Notes under the pieces: model-generated
The model's database searches: none
What the model saw: the letters and a program-made list of their open reading frames with translations, nothing else
What the model was told of the DNA's origin: nothing
Made by a program: the position numbers and the translations under genes
Source of the DNA: Trebouxia sp. TZW2008
Taxonomy: Eukaryota > Chlorophyta > Trebouxiophyceae > Trebouxiales > Trebouxiaceae
Assembly (NCBI GenBank): GCA_002118135.1
Contig: BDIU01000079.1
Span: 1 to 64,000, forward strand
DNA: 64,000 nucleotides
Reading direction: 5' to 3'
In this document: piece after piece, positions 24,501-34,599 of the stretch
Numbering within the stretch: the first letter of the stretch is position 1
Layout: every line of letters begins with the position of its first letter

Positions 24501-27222
24501 GCTCAAATCGCTGTTTCTACCATCTGCACAGGTACATGTGCTGCTGAAACTTTGGCATGTCACCACTCGCATGCATGGCATGCACTTATCAAGTATCATT
24601 TGCCAAATGAGCTTTGAAATCCCTTGGCATGGAAAGATGTTTAAGGAGAGCAGAATTGACCTGCAGGTGTGCAGTATTGGCCTGAGAATTGACAGAAGTT
24701 GGTGTACAAAGGGTCTCCTAGTTGCTGTGTTTTCTGCTTCCAGGATGTACAGGAGCCTGCCCCTGTGCAGCAGCTGCAATACGCACCACAGTACAGTCAG
24801 ACATGCGTATCATGAATCAGTTGATGAGATTATGATCATATCTACTCTAGCTATATTGGGGTTACATCTACATACTCTAATAACAGTCTTATATTCATTA
24901 CACATTCCAGCACATGTGCTAGGTGTGTGTGGCCCAAGTCCTGCCTCGCCAGGCCGGCTTGTTCTGAGCGTCTTTGCAGGGATGTCCAATTCTCAATTTT
25001 TGGAAGTCAGACAAGACAGTGTCGTTCCAGGTCTTCCTGGGCTCTATTTAGATCATACAGATGGTTGAGAAATGTAATGTCTAATGAGCACTAGGCTTGA
25101 CCACAGTGCATGTAGCATGAATCAAGCAAAGAAATTGAGCACAAATGCTGCCAGTATACTCTGTTGGTTTGCATCAGCTCAACATGCTGAATATACTGTA
25201 ACTATCCAAAAGCTGGCGCTGCTCTCTGTTTAGCTGACGTGTGCATGCAAATCTGACACAATTCACCATGAGCCATGCTGATGCCTGTGTCTTACTGAAA
25301 CACTTGAGAGGCCATGCAAGCAACGGTACCTTGAGTAGATGCTTGTGATGGCACCAACTTCTGCAGACGCCAGAGTCCGGTTGTTGGCGTCAAAGGTCAC
25401 ATTGAAGGACAGAATGGCTGAGTTGCCTGTACTGTAGTTGATCATCTGCACAACAACATGCCAATCAATCAGTTGTTTGAGTTGAGGAAGCATGCAATCA
25501 TCAGGTCGGAGACCTGCAGCATGATGCCAGGACCATGCTCAACTGTGCAGTAGGTCCATGAGGCTATGTTCAGGGTCCCCATGTCTTGCCAAACAGGGAA
25601 TGCAGATAGATTGGCAACAGAGCTAACACTTCAAGATGCCCATTCTGTCCGCGCTGCTTCATACACGCATGTAGGAATAGATGAAAACAGCAACATTTGC
25701 CATTGCAGCATTAAGCAATCAGAAATGCTAGTGTTGTTTCCATATGAAAGTCGATCTTACTGTGCAGTTGAATGTAGGCGGCGATGAGCTAGAAGACGAT
25801 GATGACAAGCCAGCCAGGATAGCAGGGCTGGCGGTAGTGTTGGAAGGCAGGTATAGTGGATCATTGGCCGCAATAGTCATGTCATCAAATGCTGCTTCTC
25901 CTGTAGAATACACACAGAAAATAGTTGACATTGCAATATACAGGCAATCAGTGATGCAGTGACAGCATTTGATAAACAGGTTCAGCCCAGCGAATCACTG
26001 TGATACGGAGAGTGTATATAACAGATCATTGGCCGCAGTGGTCAGATTATCAGACCATGCTTCTCCTGCGCAGTGCAAAGATAGAGCGACAAAGAGAAAT
26101 CAGTGAGGGGACTCAGCAAATGAAAATCTGATGTTTCGAACTTGCTGGCCATTCAGCCCTGGATGCATGACAAACATACACACAAACATGCTGAACAGCA
26201 CGTATTGGCTGTCCTGAGCAGCTATGTAGATGCCAATTGCGGCATGCACAGGACAGCAGGAAAACGAAAACGAAGTCTACCCCATCGTGCACCATATTTG
26301 GAGCTGCTGTGAGTAGCAGAAGCCCAGGAAGGACAGCACAGATTTCAAAGCTTAGAGGTGGTGCACATATGTTGCCACAACGCCCCAATTTATGAAGAGC
26401 TGCTTGCGCACATGTTACAAAGACATCAGGCATGCAACTGGCAGCCAATCACTGCGTTCTGACTGCAGTGGTGTTTCTGAGTGCAGCAAACTCCATGGAG
26501 TGACACCTTTTGTGGTAACAAACGCAGTCACTGTCAGGAGATATCACTGAATTTGCCAATCAGACCTGTCTGCCAAACTGAGTTTCCAAGCTGTGCAACA
26601 GTGTTTGCCTGATTTGGCTGCCCGCCCCAGCTAGGGTTGCAGTAAAACCCAACATGCCCAAGCGTCTGGTTTAGCTGAATTCTGACATTGTAATATGCAC
26701 CGGTGACCGGTGGTGTAGTGATAGTATACTGCTGACCAGTAGCCTGCAATGTCATACAGCGATCGTGACAATGCGTGATGACTCACAACGACACATGACG
26801 TCATATAGTTTGCGCAATGATTCCGTACAAAGCTGGCACGACTAGGGCATATGATGATTGGTATGCAAGCAGTATCAGCGGTGCAATGACAGATTCATAG
26901 TCAGCTGCTGAGTGTAAGGAATGCAGCCAGAAATGTGATGTACTGATCACAACCTATCGCATGATGCTTGGAGATCACAATGCAGGGATACACGACTGAA
27001 GACGCCAGAGCATGATGTCAGCATTGTCAGCAGCATTGGATGCCCATAGCAGTAGAAACGGTCACTTGCAAAACCAGGTTGTGGCCATACCGCTGGCATG
27101 GTTATTTCGCGCTGATAGGAGATTCCCGTGATGGGTATTTTGGTTGAAAGCAGTGATGCGCCTTGGGCTGTGTGCATGCACAAGCTGACTGCAGCAAGGC
27201 TCAGGATTGTGCTGAGCTGCAT
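18516..27222 (-). CDS. secreted LRR receptor-like membrane protein
   Basis: Type I membrane protein with plant-type LRRs. Exons found by splice consensus and phase are 27222-27070, 26743-26566, 25900-25761, 25445-25330, (one missing exon), 24085-23967, 23252-23124, 22466-22130, 21740-21583, 21104-21034, 20555-20438, 19848-19711, 19209-18977 and 18708-18516. The start MQLSTILSLAAVSLCMHTAQG is a signal peptide. An N-terminal beta-rich domain follows (YYNVRIQLNQTLGHVGFYC), then a Ser-rich linker, then LRRs such as LQYIDLTGMGLTGTLPNCL, LYALLLTSNDLTGSIP, VTYLDVSNNGLTALP and VVNLAYNQLNGSIPASF. After a cap comes an Ala/Pro-rich stalk, a membrane helix (GIVVGVLLAVAVATAATVV) and a short basic tail ending FDDFS. 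There is no kinase, so it is receptor-like or a wall-anchored protein. The first intron appears to use a GC donor (GCAAGT). The 25330-24085 junction is off phase, so one small exon is unlocated. Unlike the genes to its left, no frameshift is needed. Confidence 0.8.
19608..20005 (-). repeat. decayed copies of LRR exon and of its donor region
   Basis: About 19997-19905 repeats the exon 19848-19711: both begin GGVAISAS and read LPPxLNxAHxxLTG. The upstream copy then loses the pattern. Downstream, 19608-19660 repeats the region around the 19711 donor (GATAAGGT-x-TGG-x-CCTT), with the GTAAGG donor changed to GTGACA. Only the 19848-19711 copy fits the phases of its neighbours. Confidence 0.7.
21717..21945 (-). 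repeat. about 115-bp tandem repeat across an LRR exon boundary
   Basis: Two units, about 21717-21829 and 21830-21945. The first holds the acceptor and start of the real exon (GTLPSPVATSLS); the second encodes TLPSPVTTAAFGM behind a CAG but then loses the frame. The copies share the intron segment beside the exon as well. Confidence 0.75.
22500..22820 (-). repeat. two extra, increasingly decayed copies of an LRR exon
   Basis: The working exon 22466-22130 starts NGLQYIDLTGMGLTG. A copy beginning at about 22664 reads NGLQYVDLTGMGLTGPLPDC and then NLTGSISKSI before breaking. A third at about 22815 reads ALQYIDLTDMGYD and is more eroded. They are spaced by roughly 200 and 150 bp and oriented the same way. 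The copy nearest the working exon is the best preserved. Confidence 0.85.
23300..23480 (-). repeat. decayed copies of LRR exon 23252-23124
   Basis: About 23476-23400 repeats the start of the exon (TTCAGTCAGTTGAG, then GTTGAC...GGT), and a shorter fragment at 23340-23305 repeats the same 5' end. Both lie just upstream of the working exon with CCTGCAG-type acceptors beside them, but indels break the frame. Confidence 0.75.
26010..26065 (-). repeat. decayed copy of exon 25900-25761
   Basis: Just upstream of the working exon, a GCGCAG acceptor is followed by GAGAAGCATGGTCTGATAA, which aligns with the start of exon 25900-25761. Both continue with GCGGCCAATGATC. The copy reads GEAWSDNLTTAANDLLY before losing similarity. 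It is the same kind of one-exon tandem copy as elsewhere in the gene. Confidence 0.8.
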
Positions 27223-28425
27223 GCTGTCTGATAGCTGCTTGGTGCCTGAAAGCTGTAACAGAAGTGTGGTCTGAGATGTCACTTGCAGACTTGTAGCTGC
27301 AAGACCTGTTCAGCAGGATTCAGCTTGAGTGTGATGTTGCAGTGCATGAACGACTGCTGGCTGATCAATCAAGCATGAGTGCAGATTACCATCTCAGACA
27401 AGGCATTCACAAAGCCCGTTTGCAGCAAGGTGCATGTCACGCCTCGAGCGTGCTAGGTCAAGCTACTGGTACGGCCATGCACTCAACTTTGAGGGCAGCC
27501 TACCTTCGTGTGTGTCAGAGGAGATACCGTGATTGCGTCTGAGGATAGCATCAAAGCATACCCGGCGCTGTCAAGCAGCCTGGGCCGTGGGGCAGATTTG
27601 CTCACGTACACCGTGCCAAGGGCCGACTTTTGAGAGGGGCAACGGCGGCGACAGATGAAACAGTTGCCAGTGGGCTGTGACGAACTATATGATAGCGACC
27701 AAGGTCAACAATTCCTCCAAAATGCTCGCGTCCCCTTCACTGTCCCGTTTGCCCTGTAAAGGATACGAATTTTTGACGCAGTGCCGGCGCCCTTTTTGCA
27801 GCAGCAGCCGCAAAATGGCAATTGCAGCCGAAACGCAGCTACTTCGGCAAGCAATGTGAAGCGCACTGCCGCTGCAATGTCCACGCTGCCACCGAGGTTG
27901 AACTGTAATGCCAAGACACATGACTAATTTTGTGTTTGTATCAGCCACGTGATTGGCACGTGCCTGCCAAACGACCCTGGATGCGAAGATACCACGAGCA
28001 GGGGGAAGTTCAACGGTTCTTTGCGCTTAGGCAAGGCCGGGCGCACTGCAGCACTCGCATGTAGACCGCACTGCCAGGTTGCATGCTGCCTGATCATCCC
28101 CGAAGCATGCACGCTTATGTGTACACGTCAAATGTCATCCGTTACCAATTCATCATAAATGTGAGGATGGTTTCCTGTCGTTGGTATTTAGCACGTCTTG
28201 TCTTGAATGAGCATGCTTGATCCTGCGACAATGCGCCTAAATCTGGTGCTGTTATGCCAAGACAGAATGGCAGCTTGACTGTTGAGGGATGCACAAACAC
28301 GAACAAAAGCCCTGAAATAATCAGTCATGCCATCTTGATGAAGGCCTCAATCGGCATTCAGGACTGCTGTTTGTGCAGCGATCGCAAAGTGACAGGCCGT
28401 CACATTGCTGCAAGGGTGCGCTGGC
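27223..28425. other. divergent intergenic region
   Basis: About 1.2 kb between the ATG of the LRR receptor-like gene (minus) and the ATG of the carbonic-anhydrase-like gene (plus). It probably holds both promoters and 5' leaders. Open frames at 27685-27948 and 27949-28158 show no recognisable protein. Confidence 0.35.
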
Positions 28426-30059
28426 ATGCCAAAGCTCAGCTGTCTCTTGCGTGCGGCCCGGCAATCGCAAGCCACCAAATCCTTGTCAGCCTTTGCAATC
28501 AATGCAACACAAACAGTAGTCGAGCCGCAAGTAGGTGCAGTGCAAGCCTGGTCACGCGTTATCTCGACCGGTAGCAAAGCCGCGTTTCTCCCTGTCCACA
28601 TCGAAGACGAGCCGTATTGCCGACAAAGACAGCTGATCACGCTAGGCAACCGGGTTAGTGAAGCGCTTGCCCCAGCGTGTTGCATGTTTTGTGTCCATAT
28701 GCCTTGTGGCACTTCAGCTGCTGTTGTTGCAGGTTCCAGTCGTCGCCCCAGACACATGGATTGCCCCAAACGCCGTGGTCATCGGCGATGTTGACCTGTA
28801 TGACAGAGTAAGAAATCTTGTTGCTTCGCCGTGTTGCGATTCGCATCTAGAATGGATGTTGGTGACATTGCAGACCTCAATATGGTATGGGTGCGTGTTG
28901 AGAGGAGACTTGAACTCCATACGTGTAGGCGCTTTCAGCAATGTCCAAGACAAAACAGTTATGCATGCTGCAAGGTAAAGATATTGCAAGTTAATTTGCC
29001 ATGCACATGCATGTAGTTGACATATGCTGCATTGCCCATTGCTTGCTGTCATGCACCTATCATGAAGATGCAGCCGCACACCATCCAGATTGTACCAAGT
29101 CTCTGCCAGCATTGGCTATTGCAATCCTGCATTACCACCGGCTGTCCGAAAGCTAGCAACACTGACATTGCAAAACTTTGCCCCTCAGTAGGCATCACAT
29201 TAGGGCTTTATGACCAATGCCCAAGGCTGCATTGTCTGATTCATGTGCATACACCCTTTCTGACATGCGTTGCCTTCTGCAACACTAATGGCCCAGTCCT
29301 ACAGCTAGTATTGTCGACACTGCAGGACTTCGTTGACTGTGCAGCTGTACATCATGGCATAGCAGGACTTCACCACCTGAATACTGTGCAGCCACAACTG
29401 TTGTTGTTGCAGGACTTCGCCAACTGGTCTTTCAGCAGCCACCACAGTAGGGCGCTACGTGACCATTGGCCAAGGCTGCGTGCTGCGCAGCGCAACTGTA
29501 GAAGACGAGGTGCTGATAGGCGAGAAGTGCGTGCTCATGGAGGGATCCCTGGTCGAGAACCACTCCATTCTGGCTCCAGGCACTGTGCTTCCTCCAGGCA
29601 GACTAGTGCCTTCTGGTCAGCTGTGGGCGGGCAACCCTGCTAAGTTTGTCAGGGACCTCACAAAGGATGAGGTGAGTTTTCATACCCCTGTATGCACGGT
29701 GACATTGCATCAGCAGTTTGGTCAAGCAAGCTACATGCGCAAGACAAGCTAGCTGCTTTCAGTCTGACTTCCTGTCTGCATGCCCTCAAAGCTAGCTGCT
29801 TTCAGTCTGACTTCCTGTCTGCGTGCCCTCATAGCTAGATGCTGCCTTTCTGACTTCCTGTCTGCGTGCCGTCAAAGCCGGATACCGTCAGTCTGACTTT
29901 CTGTTTGCGTTTGGCCTGCAGAAAGCAGAGATTGCTGGGGTTGCCTCAGCTGTGTTCAAGACAACAGATATGCACAGCAGTGAGTTCCTGCCAGTAGGCA
30001 CAGCCTACATTGAGGCAGAGAAGCTGAAGAAGTCACTTGCACAGCAGCCCACTAGTTGA
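28426..30059 (+). CDS. gamma-carbonic-anhydrase-like subunit of mitochondrial complex I
   Basis: Five exons join perfectly in phase: 28426-28653, 28733-28807, 28874-28974, 29413-29671 and 29922-30059, giving about 266 residues. The N-terminus (MPKLSCLLRAARQSQATKS) is basic, free of acidic residues and fits a mitochondrial targeting peptide. The core is a left-handed beta-helix of hexapeptide repeats: VVAPDTWIAPNAVVIGDVDL, SIWYGCVLRGDLNSIRVG, SNVQDKTVMHAA, YVTIGQGCVLRSATVEDEVL, LWAGNPAKFVRDLT. A C-terminal helix follows. In plants and algae such proteins form a trimeric domain on the matrix side of complex I. The first zinc-ligand His (TVMH) is kept. The other two, normally in the GH...LHG stretch, are replaced in GQGCVLRS, so this is likely the non-catalytic, structural type of subunit. 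The start was chosen because it gives the targeting peptide and the open frame fits the first donor (GTTAGT). Confidence 0.9.
29740..29915 (+). repeat. about 45-bp intronic minisatellite, four copies
   Basis: Within the last intron of the carbonic-anhydrase-like gene, the unit CTTTCAGTCTGACTTCCTG with flanking TCTGCGTGCC and AGCTAG recurs four times with growing divergence, up to the acceptor of the last exon. Confidence 0.85.
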
Positions 30060-31464
30060 TCAGTATAGCAGCAGAAAAGAAAAAGATAAGTGTATGCAGC
30101 TAGCCGTCCCCTTGGGAGCTTCTGTGAGTAAAAGCAACCCGGAAGTTTAGAAGCTTTTGAAGCTTGGTTGCTTGAGTGGAGTTGTACATGACACCTTATG
30201 TCCAGAGCTGCATAGCATTTAGGCCTTGCTGCAAACATGCTTGGAAGCAGTCTTTGCACCTGAGAGTGGTGAATAGCAGCATGCAATCACTTTCCGTTGC
30301 TGTGCAGCTGCCGCCTTTCTCATCCAACTGCAGGACAGCTCTAAGTAGTCCATGGATTATTGACTCAATGAGTTGATCTTCAGCTAAGGCAGCGTCTTAT
30401 TTAGTAGCAGCCCATTCCTTGGCCACGTGATGTTTACATCTCTCCAAAGTTTCAAAGCAGTGCAGTCCTTCCTCATGTTACACAGAGTGTTATGTTACGT
30501 CAGTTTGGGCATGGCCAAGTCTTGATCCTCACCATGTCTTTGATCTCGATATTAAGCAGCGCCTATGGGCTCTGTTACGTACGTTCTGAGCAACATGTGC
30601 ACGGTTCTGGTGGCTGCGTCGCAAGACTGCAGCCTCGAAGTGCATGGTGCAAGCGATGATACTCATCGTGACATGTGCTGTGCTTAAGATCATTGATCAA
30701 GCTGAAGGTGTTGGTGCATAAGCTCAATGCTTTACTCTAACAGCACTGGTCAAGCTGCGTGGATGCTCTGTCTGTCCAATCTTAAGACACTCTAGCAGTC
30801 AGGGCAATGCAATGCTGCCATGCATGGAGTTCACATTGAGTAATGTCAACACTGCAACTGGCAAGATGTACAGCACTGGTCAAGCTGATGAATTGCTGAT
30901 CATTCAGTTCAATCTCAAGCACTTTGGCAGCCTGTGCAATGCAATGTATGCTGGCATGTGTGGGAGTTCTTGCTGCGCAAAATGTGCATTGCAACTGGCA
31001 CAGGAAGAGTCAGATGTCTTTTTACAAACAGGTGGGTCTAGACAGAGCTGTCAAAAGTTGCAAACGTTCGAGCTCAGTCATACCTATAGACCCCTATAGG
31101 CACTACAAAGGCCAAGGGTGTTCAGAGTAACACAGACTTGCATGAGTAACCTACAGTTTGGATGCTGTGACTATGTTGCGCAGGGAACGCCCCTCACACC
31201 CATGCCTTTGATTCCTTTCAGCATCAAACTGGCACAAGGCCACATGAGCTTCACAAAGCCTCACAAGGGATCTACCTAAGCGCAGTGAGTACAGCAAAAA
31301 CTTGCAACAACACAATCTGCCTACTAAGCCTTGTTCAAGTCCTCTGTGCTAACTCGTCTCAGCACAAGTGCATCATCAGAGCTTGCAGCAGCGGGAGCAA
31401 CTTCTCTTGTCTAACGCCAAAGATCAGGAAGACTCGCAGCAATAGGAGCAGCTTCTTGTCTCAT
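30060..31464. other. convergent intergenic region, nothing recognised
   Basis: About 1.4 kb between the 3' ends of the carbonic-anhydrase-like gene (plus) and the His/Gly-rich protein gene (minus). It probably contains both 3' UTRs. No supported gene. Confidence 0.35.
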
Positions 31465-33778
31465 TCAGCCAGAAGAGGCAGCTGAGGCTGAAGCTGACGA
31501 GTGTCCGCCAGAATGGTGGAAGTTGCCGTGCTCATCGCCATAGTAACCGCGACCATAATTATGGTTGTAGTTGTGGCCATATCCATGGTCATAGTCATCT
31601 ACAGAAAATTGTGCACAGTCAGTCAGCAGCACTGGCTTGTCTAGGTATGCCATGCTCCTGTTTAAGTGAGCGCTGCAAGTTGACATTATGGACTTGGATT
31701 TGATACGCAAGCTAGACACATAATGTAAGGACCCACAAGCAACAGGACATGTTATTGGACTCAATGCATGTGCAACGAGATGTGCGCAGCAGCATACATA
31801 TCAGCACAAACCAAAGCGAGCCCAGCCCTTGCCGGACAACCACTGTTTAGTGAGAAGCTATTGCCAAGATGCATCTCTTGCATGTGTGAAGAGGCACTGG
31901 CTAAGCATAGTGCAAGCAGCAGCAAAATCAAGTTACCTGAGGAAGCAGCAGCAGAGGCAGCAGATGCAGCGCTCCCGTGACCATGCCTGAAGTAGCCATC
32001 GTATCCACCTGCAAGTCAAACAACACATCGTCAGGCATTTCCCAACTGACACACTACACACGCAACGCACATTTGTGCAGGGGAGCTTGACAGTGCATTC
32101 TCAATTCGTGCTGACACTGTTGCGCAAGCTGCTTTGCTGCCCATAGCATATTGTGCAGCAAATTTTGAAAATGTGTGTGCTCAGGCATGCAGTGCTGTCA
32201 ACATCAAGCAGCCGGTATTTTTGGCCTATGAATCTTCCTGTAAACAACTGTGCCTAATATTGCACACTCCAAGCACTGACAAAGGAATGCATGCCGTGCA
32301 TGCAGTGCTGCAAGTGTACAAGGCAAAAACTGCACCTGAGCTAGCAGCTGCAGCAGCAGCTGATGCATCACCACCAGAAGCAGAAGCAGCAGCAGAGGCA
32401 GCAGAGCTGTCATGGTAGTTGTGGTAGCCGTGGTAGTGGTAGTTGCCCAGCAGTTTCCTGCCAGCTGAAGATGAGGAGGAAGCTGATGAGTGTCCGCCAG
32501 AGTGGTGGAAGTTGCCGTGCTCATCGCTGTAGTAGCCGCGACCATAGTCATGGTTGTAGTTGTGGCCATAGCCGTGGTCATAGTCATCTGCGGCAGTCAG
32601 ACAGACAGGAATCAGCTCTGACTGATGGCGTAGATCAAGAGCAATTGACAGAAGTGCACAATGAAGTAGCAGTTGACAGAAGTGAACAAAGAATCCAAGC
32701 ACTGTCTGCATACTCATGCACAAGCTGAGCATGCCCCAATTCAGCGGCAAGCAGAAGATTGGCGTGGAGCTGCTGTAAAGATATGCCTTGCAATTGAGAC
32801 TTGCATGCCCTTGCTACCAAGCAGTAAGGCTTTTTCAGTTACGCAACAGCCACAGAGGCGCAGAGTGCAGCAGTGTGATACCTGAGGAGGCAGCAGCAGA
32901 GGCAGCAGATGCAGCACTGCCATGGCCATGTCTGAAGTAGCCATCATAGCCGCCTGCAACTCAGAAGCCAACTGATAGCCTTGTCTAACAGAGGCAGCAG
33001 CCCGTGATGTGAAGACATTTGAGTGTGGCTGTTTGGCCATAATGCAGACCTGTGAGGCTATGTGCAGACAATGGCACATGGTGGATCACACAGTGAAAGA
33101 GCAGGACTGCTGTCTGCTTGCTTCATGGCCTAATTTTGCGTAGGATGAAAGCATGTGACAAGCAGCTGCTGCATTGTGGGTTGCATACATGTAGCCAGAC
33201 TTTTGTGCACAACAGTCGGCTTACAGCAAGCTATTGCAACAGATGCTCTTGAGCAGTAAAGACTTTGATGTGCTTTGCAGCAACTATTTGCACCAGTCAT
33301 TGCAGCTTGTTGCGGTGTGCACAATGTCTGACTGTCAAATGACGCTATGCTGGATCCACAAGCAAATTGGACAAGGAAAACGCAGAAGGTCCAGCGGATG
33401 TCACCTGAGCTGGCTGCTGCTGCAGCTGCAGAAGCATCGCCACCTGACGCTGAAGCAGCGGCTGATGCAGCAGAGCTGTCATGGTAGTTGTGGTAGCCAT
33501 GGTAGTGGTAAGAGCCCAACAGGCTTCTGCCAGAGGACTTGCCAAGGGCTTCAGTGTCACCTACAGTCAGTGCACATTGTTGCATGCATGCAGTACAACA
33601 TTGGCATGTGAGTTTCAGTCCAACCTGACCACAGGTACACAGGCGCACTGCAGACGGAGCACACTATGGGCACTAGTCAAGGCACGCAAGGAAAGTGCAT
33701 ACCTGCTGCAGAGCCGATGACAGCGTGTACAGACAGGAGTGCCGCAAGCAGGAAGCACATTAAGGTAGCCGCCTTCAT
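31465..33778 (-). CDS. secreted His/Tyr/Gly/Ala/Ser-rich modular repeat protein
   Basis: A complete six-exon model in which every internal intron is in phase 1: 33778-33703, 33560-33405, 32953-32882, 32587-32336, 32008-31937 and 31598-31465, about 253 residues. MKAATLMCFLLAALLSVHAV is a signal peptide. Three modules follow. A contains LLGSYHYHGYHNYHDSSAAS plus an Ala/Ser/Gly run. B is GGYDGYFRHGHGSAAS plus an Ala/Ser tail. C is DYDHGYGHNYNHDYGRGYY followed by DEHGNFHHSGGHSSAS. The order is A-B-C-A-B-C, with the first C and second A fused in exon 32587-32336. The composition suggests an extracellular structural, adhesive or metal-binding protein: His- and Tyr-dense patches alternate with flexible Ala/Ser linkers, somewhat like glycine-rich wall proteins. 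I know no named family for it. Function is inference from composition and signal peptide only. Confidence 0.85.
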
Positions 33779-34599
33779 GTATAGAGCAGGCTGTGGTCGT
33801 CAGGCGGTCTTGAGGCAAGGGCACGCTCAATTCGTCTCACTGAGCTGACGGCTGTTTGGCGGACGGTAGCTGTGTTGCCGGTTAAGGAAGGCCGGTAAGT
33901 AGCTTGAGTGCTTTGCAAGCGACCGCTGAGTTGTGTTGGGTCGTTGGCCATGATTGCGACCTTTATGCGTACAAATTTCGCAGCAGTCAGCAGCTGTCAG
34001 ACCTGGTCAACGGTCGCAGCAGCTTCGGCCAATGACCAAAATCTCTCATGGCTTCTGGCGGCCACGCACATCTGCACAGTAAGACGGCAGCTTGAACAGT
34101 CACGTCATCAGTTACACATGCCTGCGTCTGCTGCTACAGCAGCTGCCAGCGGCTCCTCATGTCGCCAACAATGCATTAGGAAAGCAATCATTGAATGCTT
34201 CACTGCATCCATGTCAATGGAGGCGTCCTAGGTCCTGCTGCTTGGCCAGGCAATTGCAAGTCCGCTGGTGTCGTCATGTTCAGCCCCAGCATGATGCTTT
34301 GCGCTGCTGGCAAAACTGCTTGTGCAAACAGAGAGTGAGTGATTGCAGAACAGTCGCATAGACTGATCAAGCGTGCAGTGCATGATCACGAGACTCTGCA
34401 CTCATGGTGAGCAAAGAGCAGCCCAACATAAACCAATTCTGCCATTTGACACTGTGGATCAAGCTGCAATTGAGAGCGACACCTACATCACTGCTTTTAG
34501 CACCAGACAAAAGACCATCAGCAAGCCCGCAGCGGTGCGTAGCAAGCACCAAGAAGCCTGTGCCAATGTCTCAGCATGTGCTGAGTATCGTCGGCACCG
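33779..34599. other. intergenic, nothing recognised
   Basis: About 820 bp between the start of the His/Gly-rich protein gene and the 3' end of the nucleoporin gene. It probably contains the promoter of the former and the 3' UTR of the latter. Confidence 0.35.

Noticed and set aside
32204..32587. Minus-strand Thr/Met-rich open frame
   Set aside because: Alternate frame of the His/Tyr-rich exon 32587-32336; the phase-1 model with repeated modules is much better.
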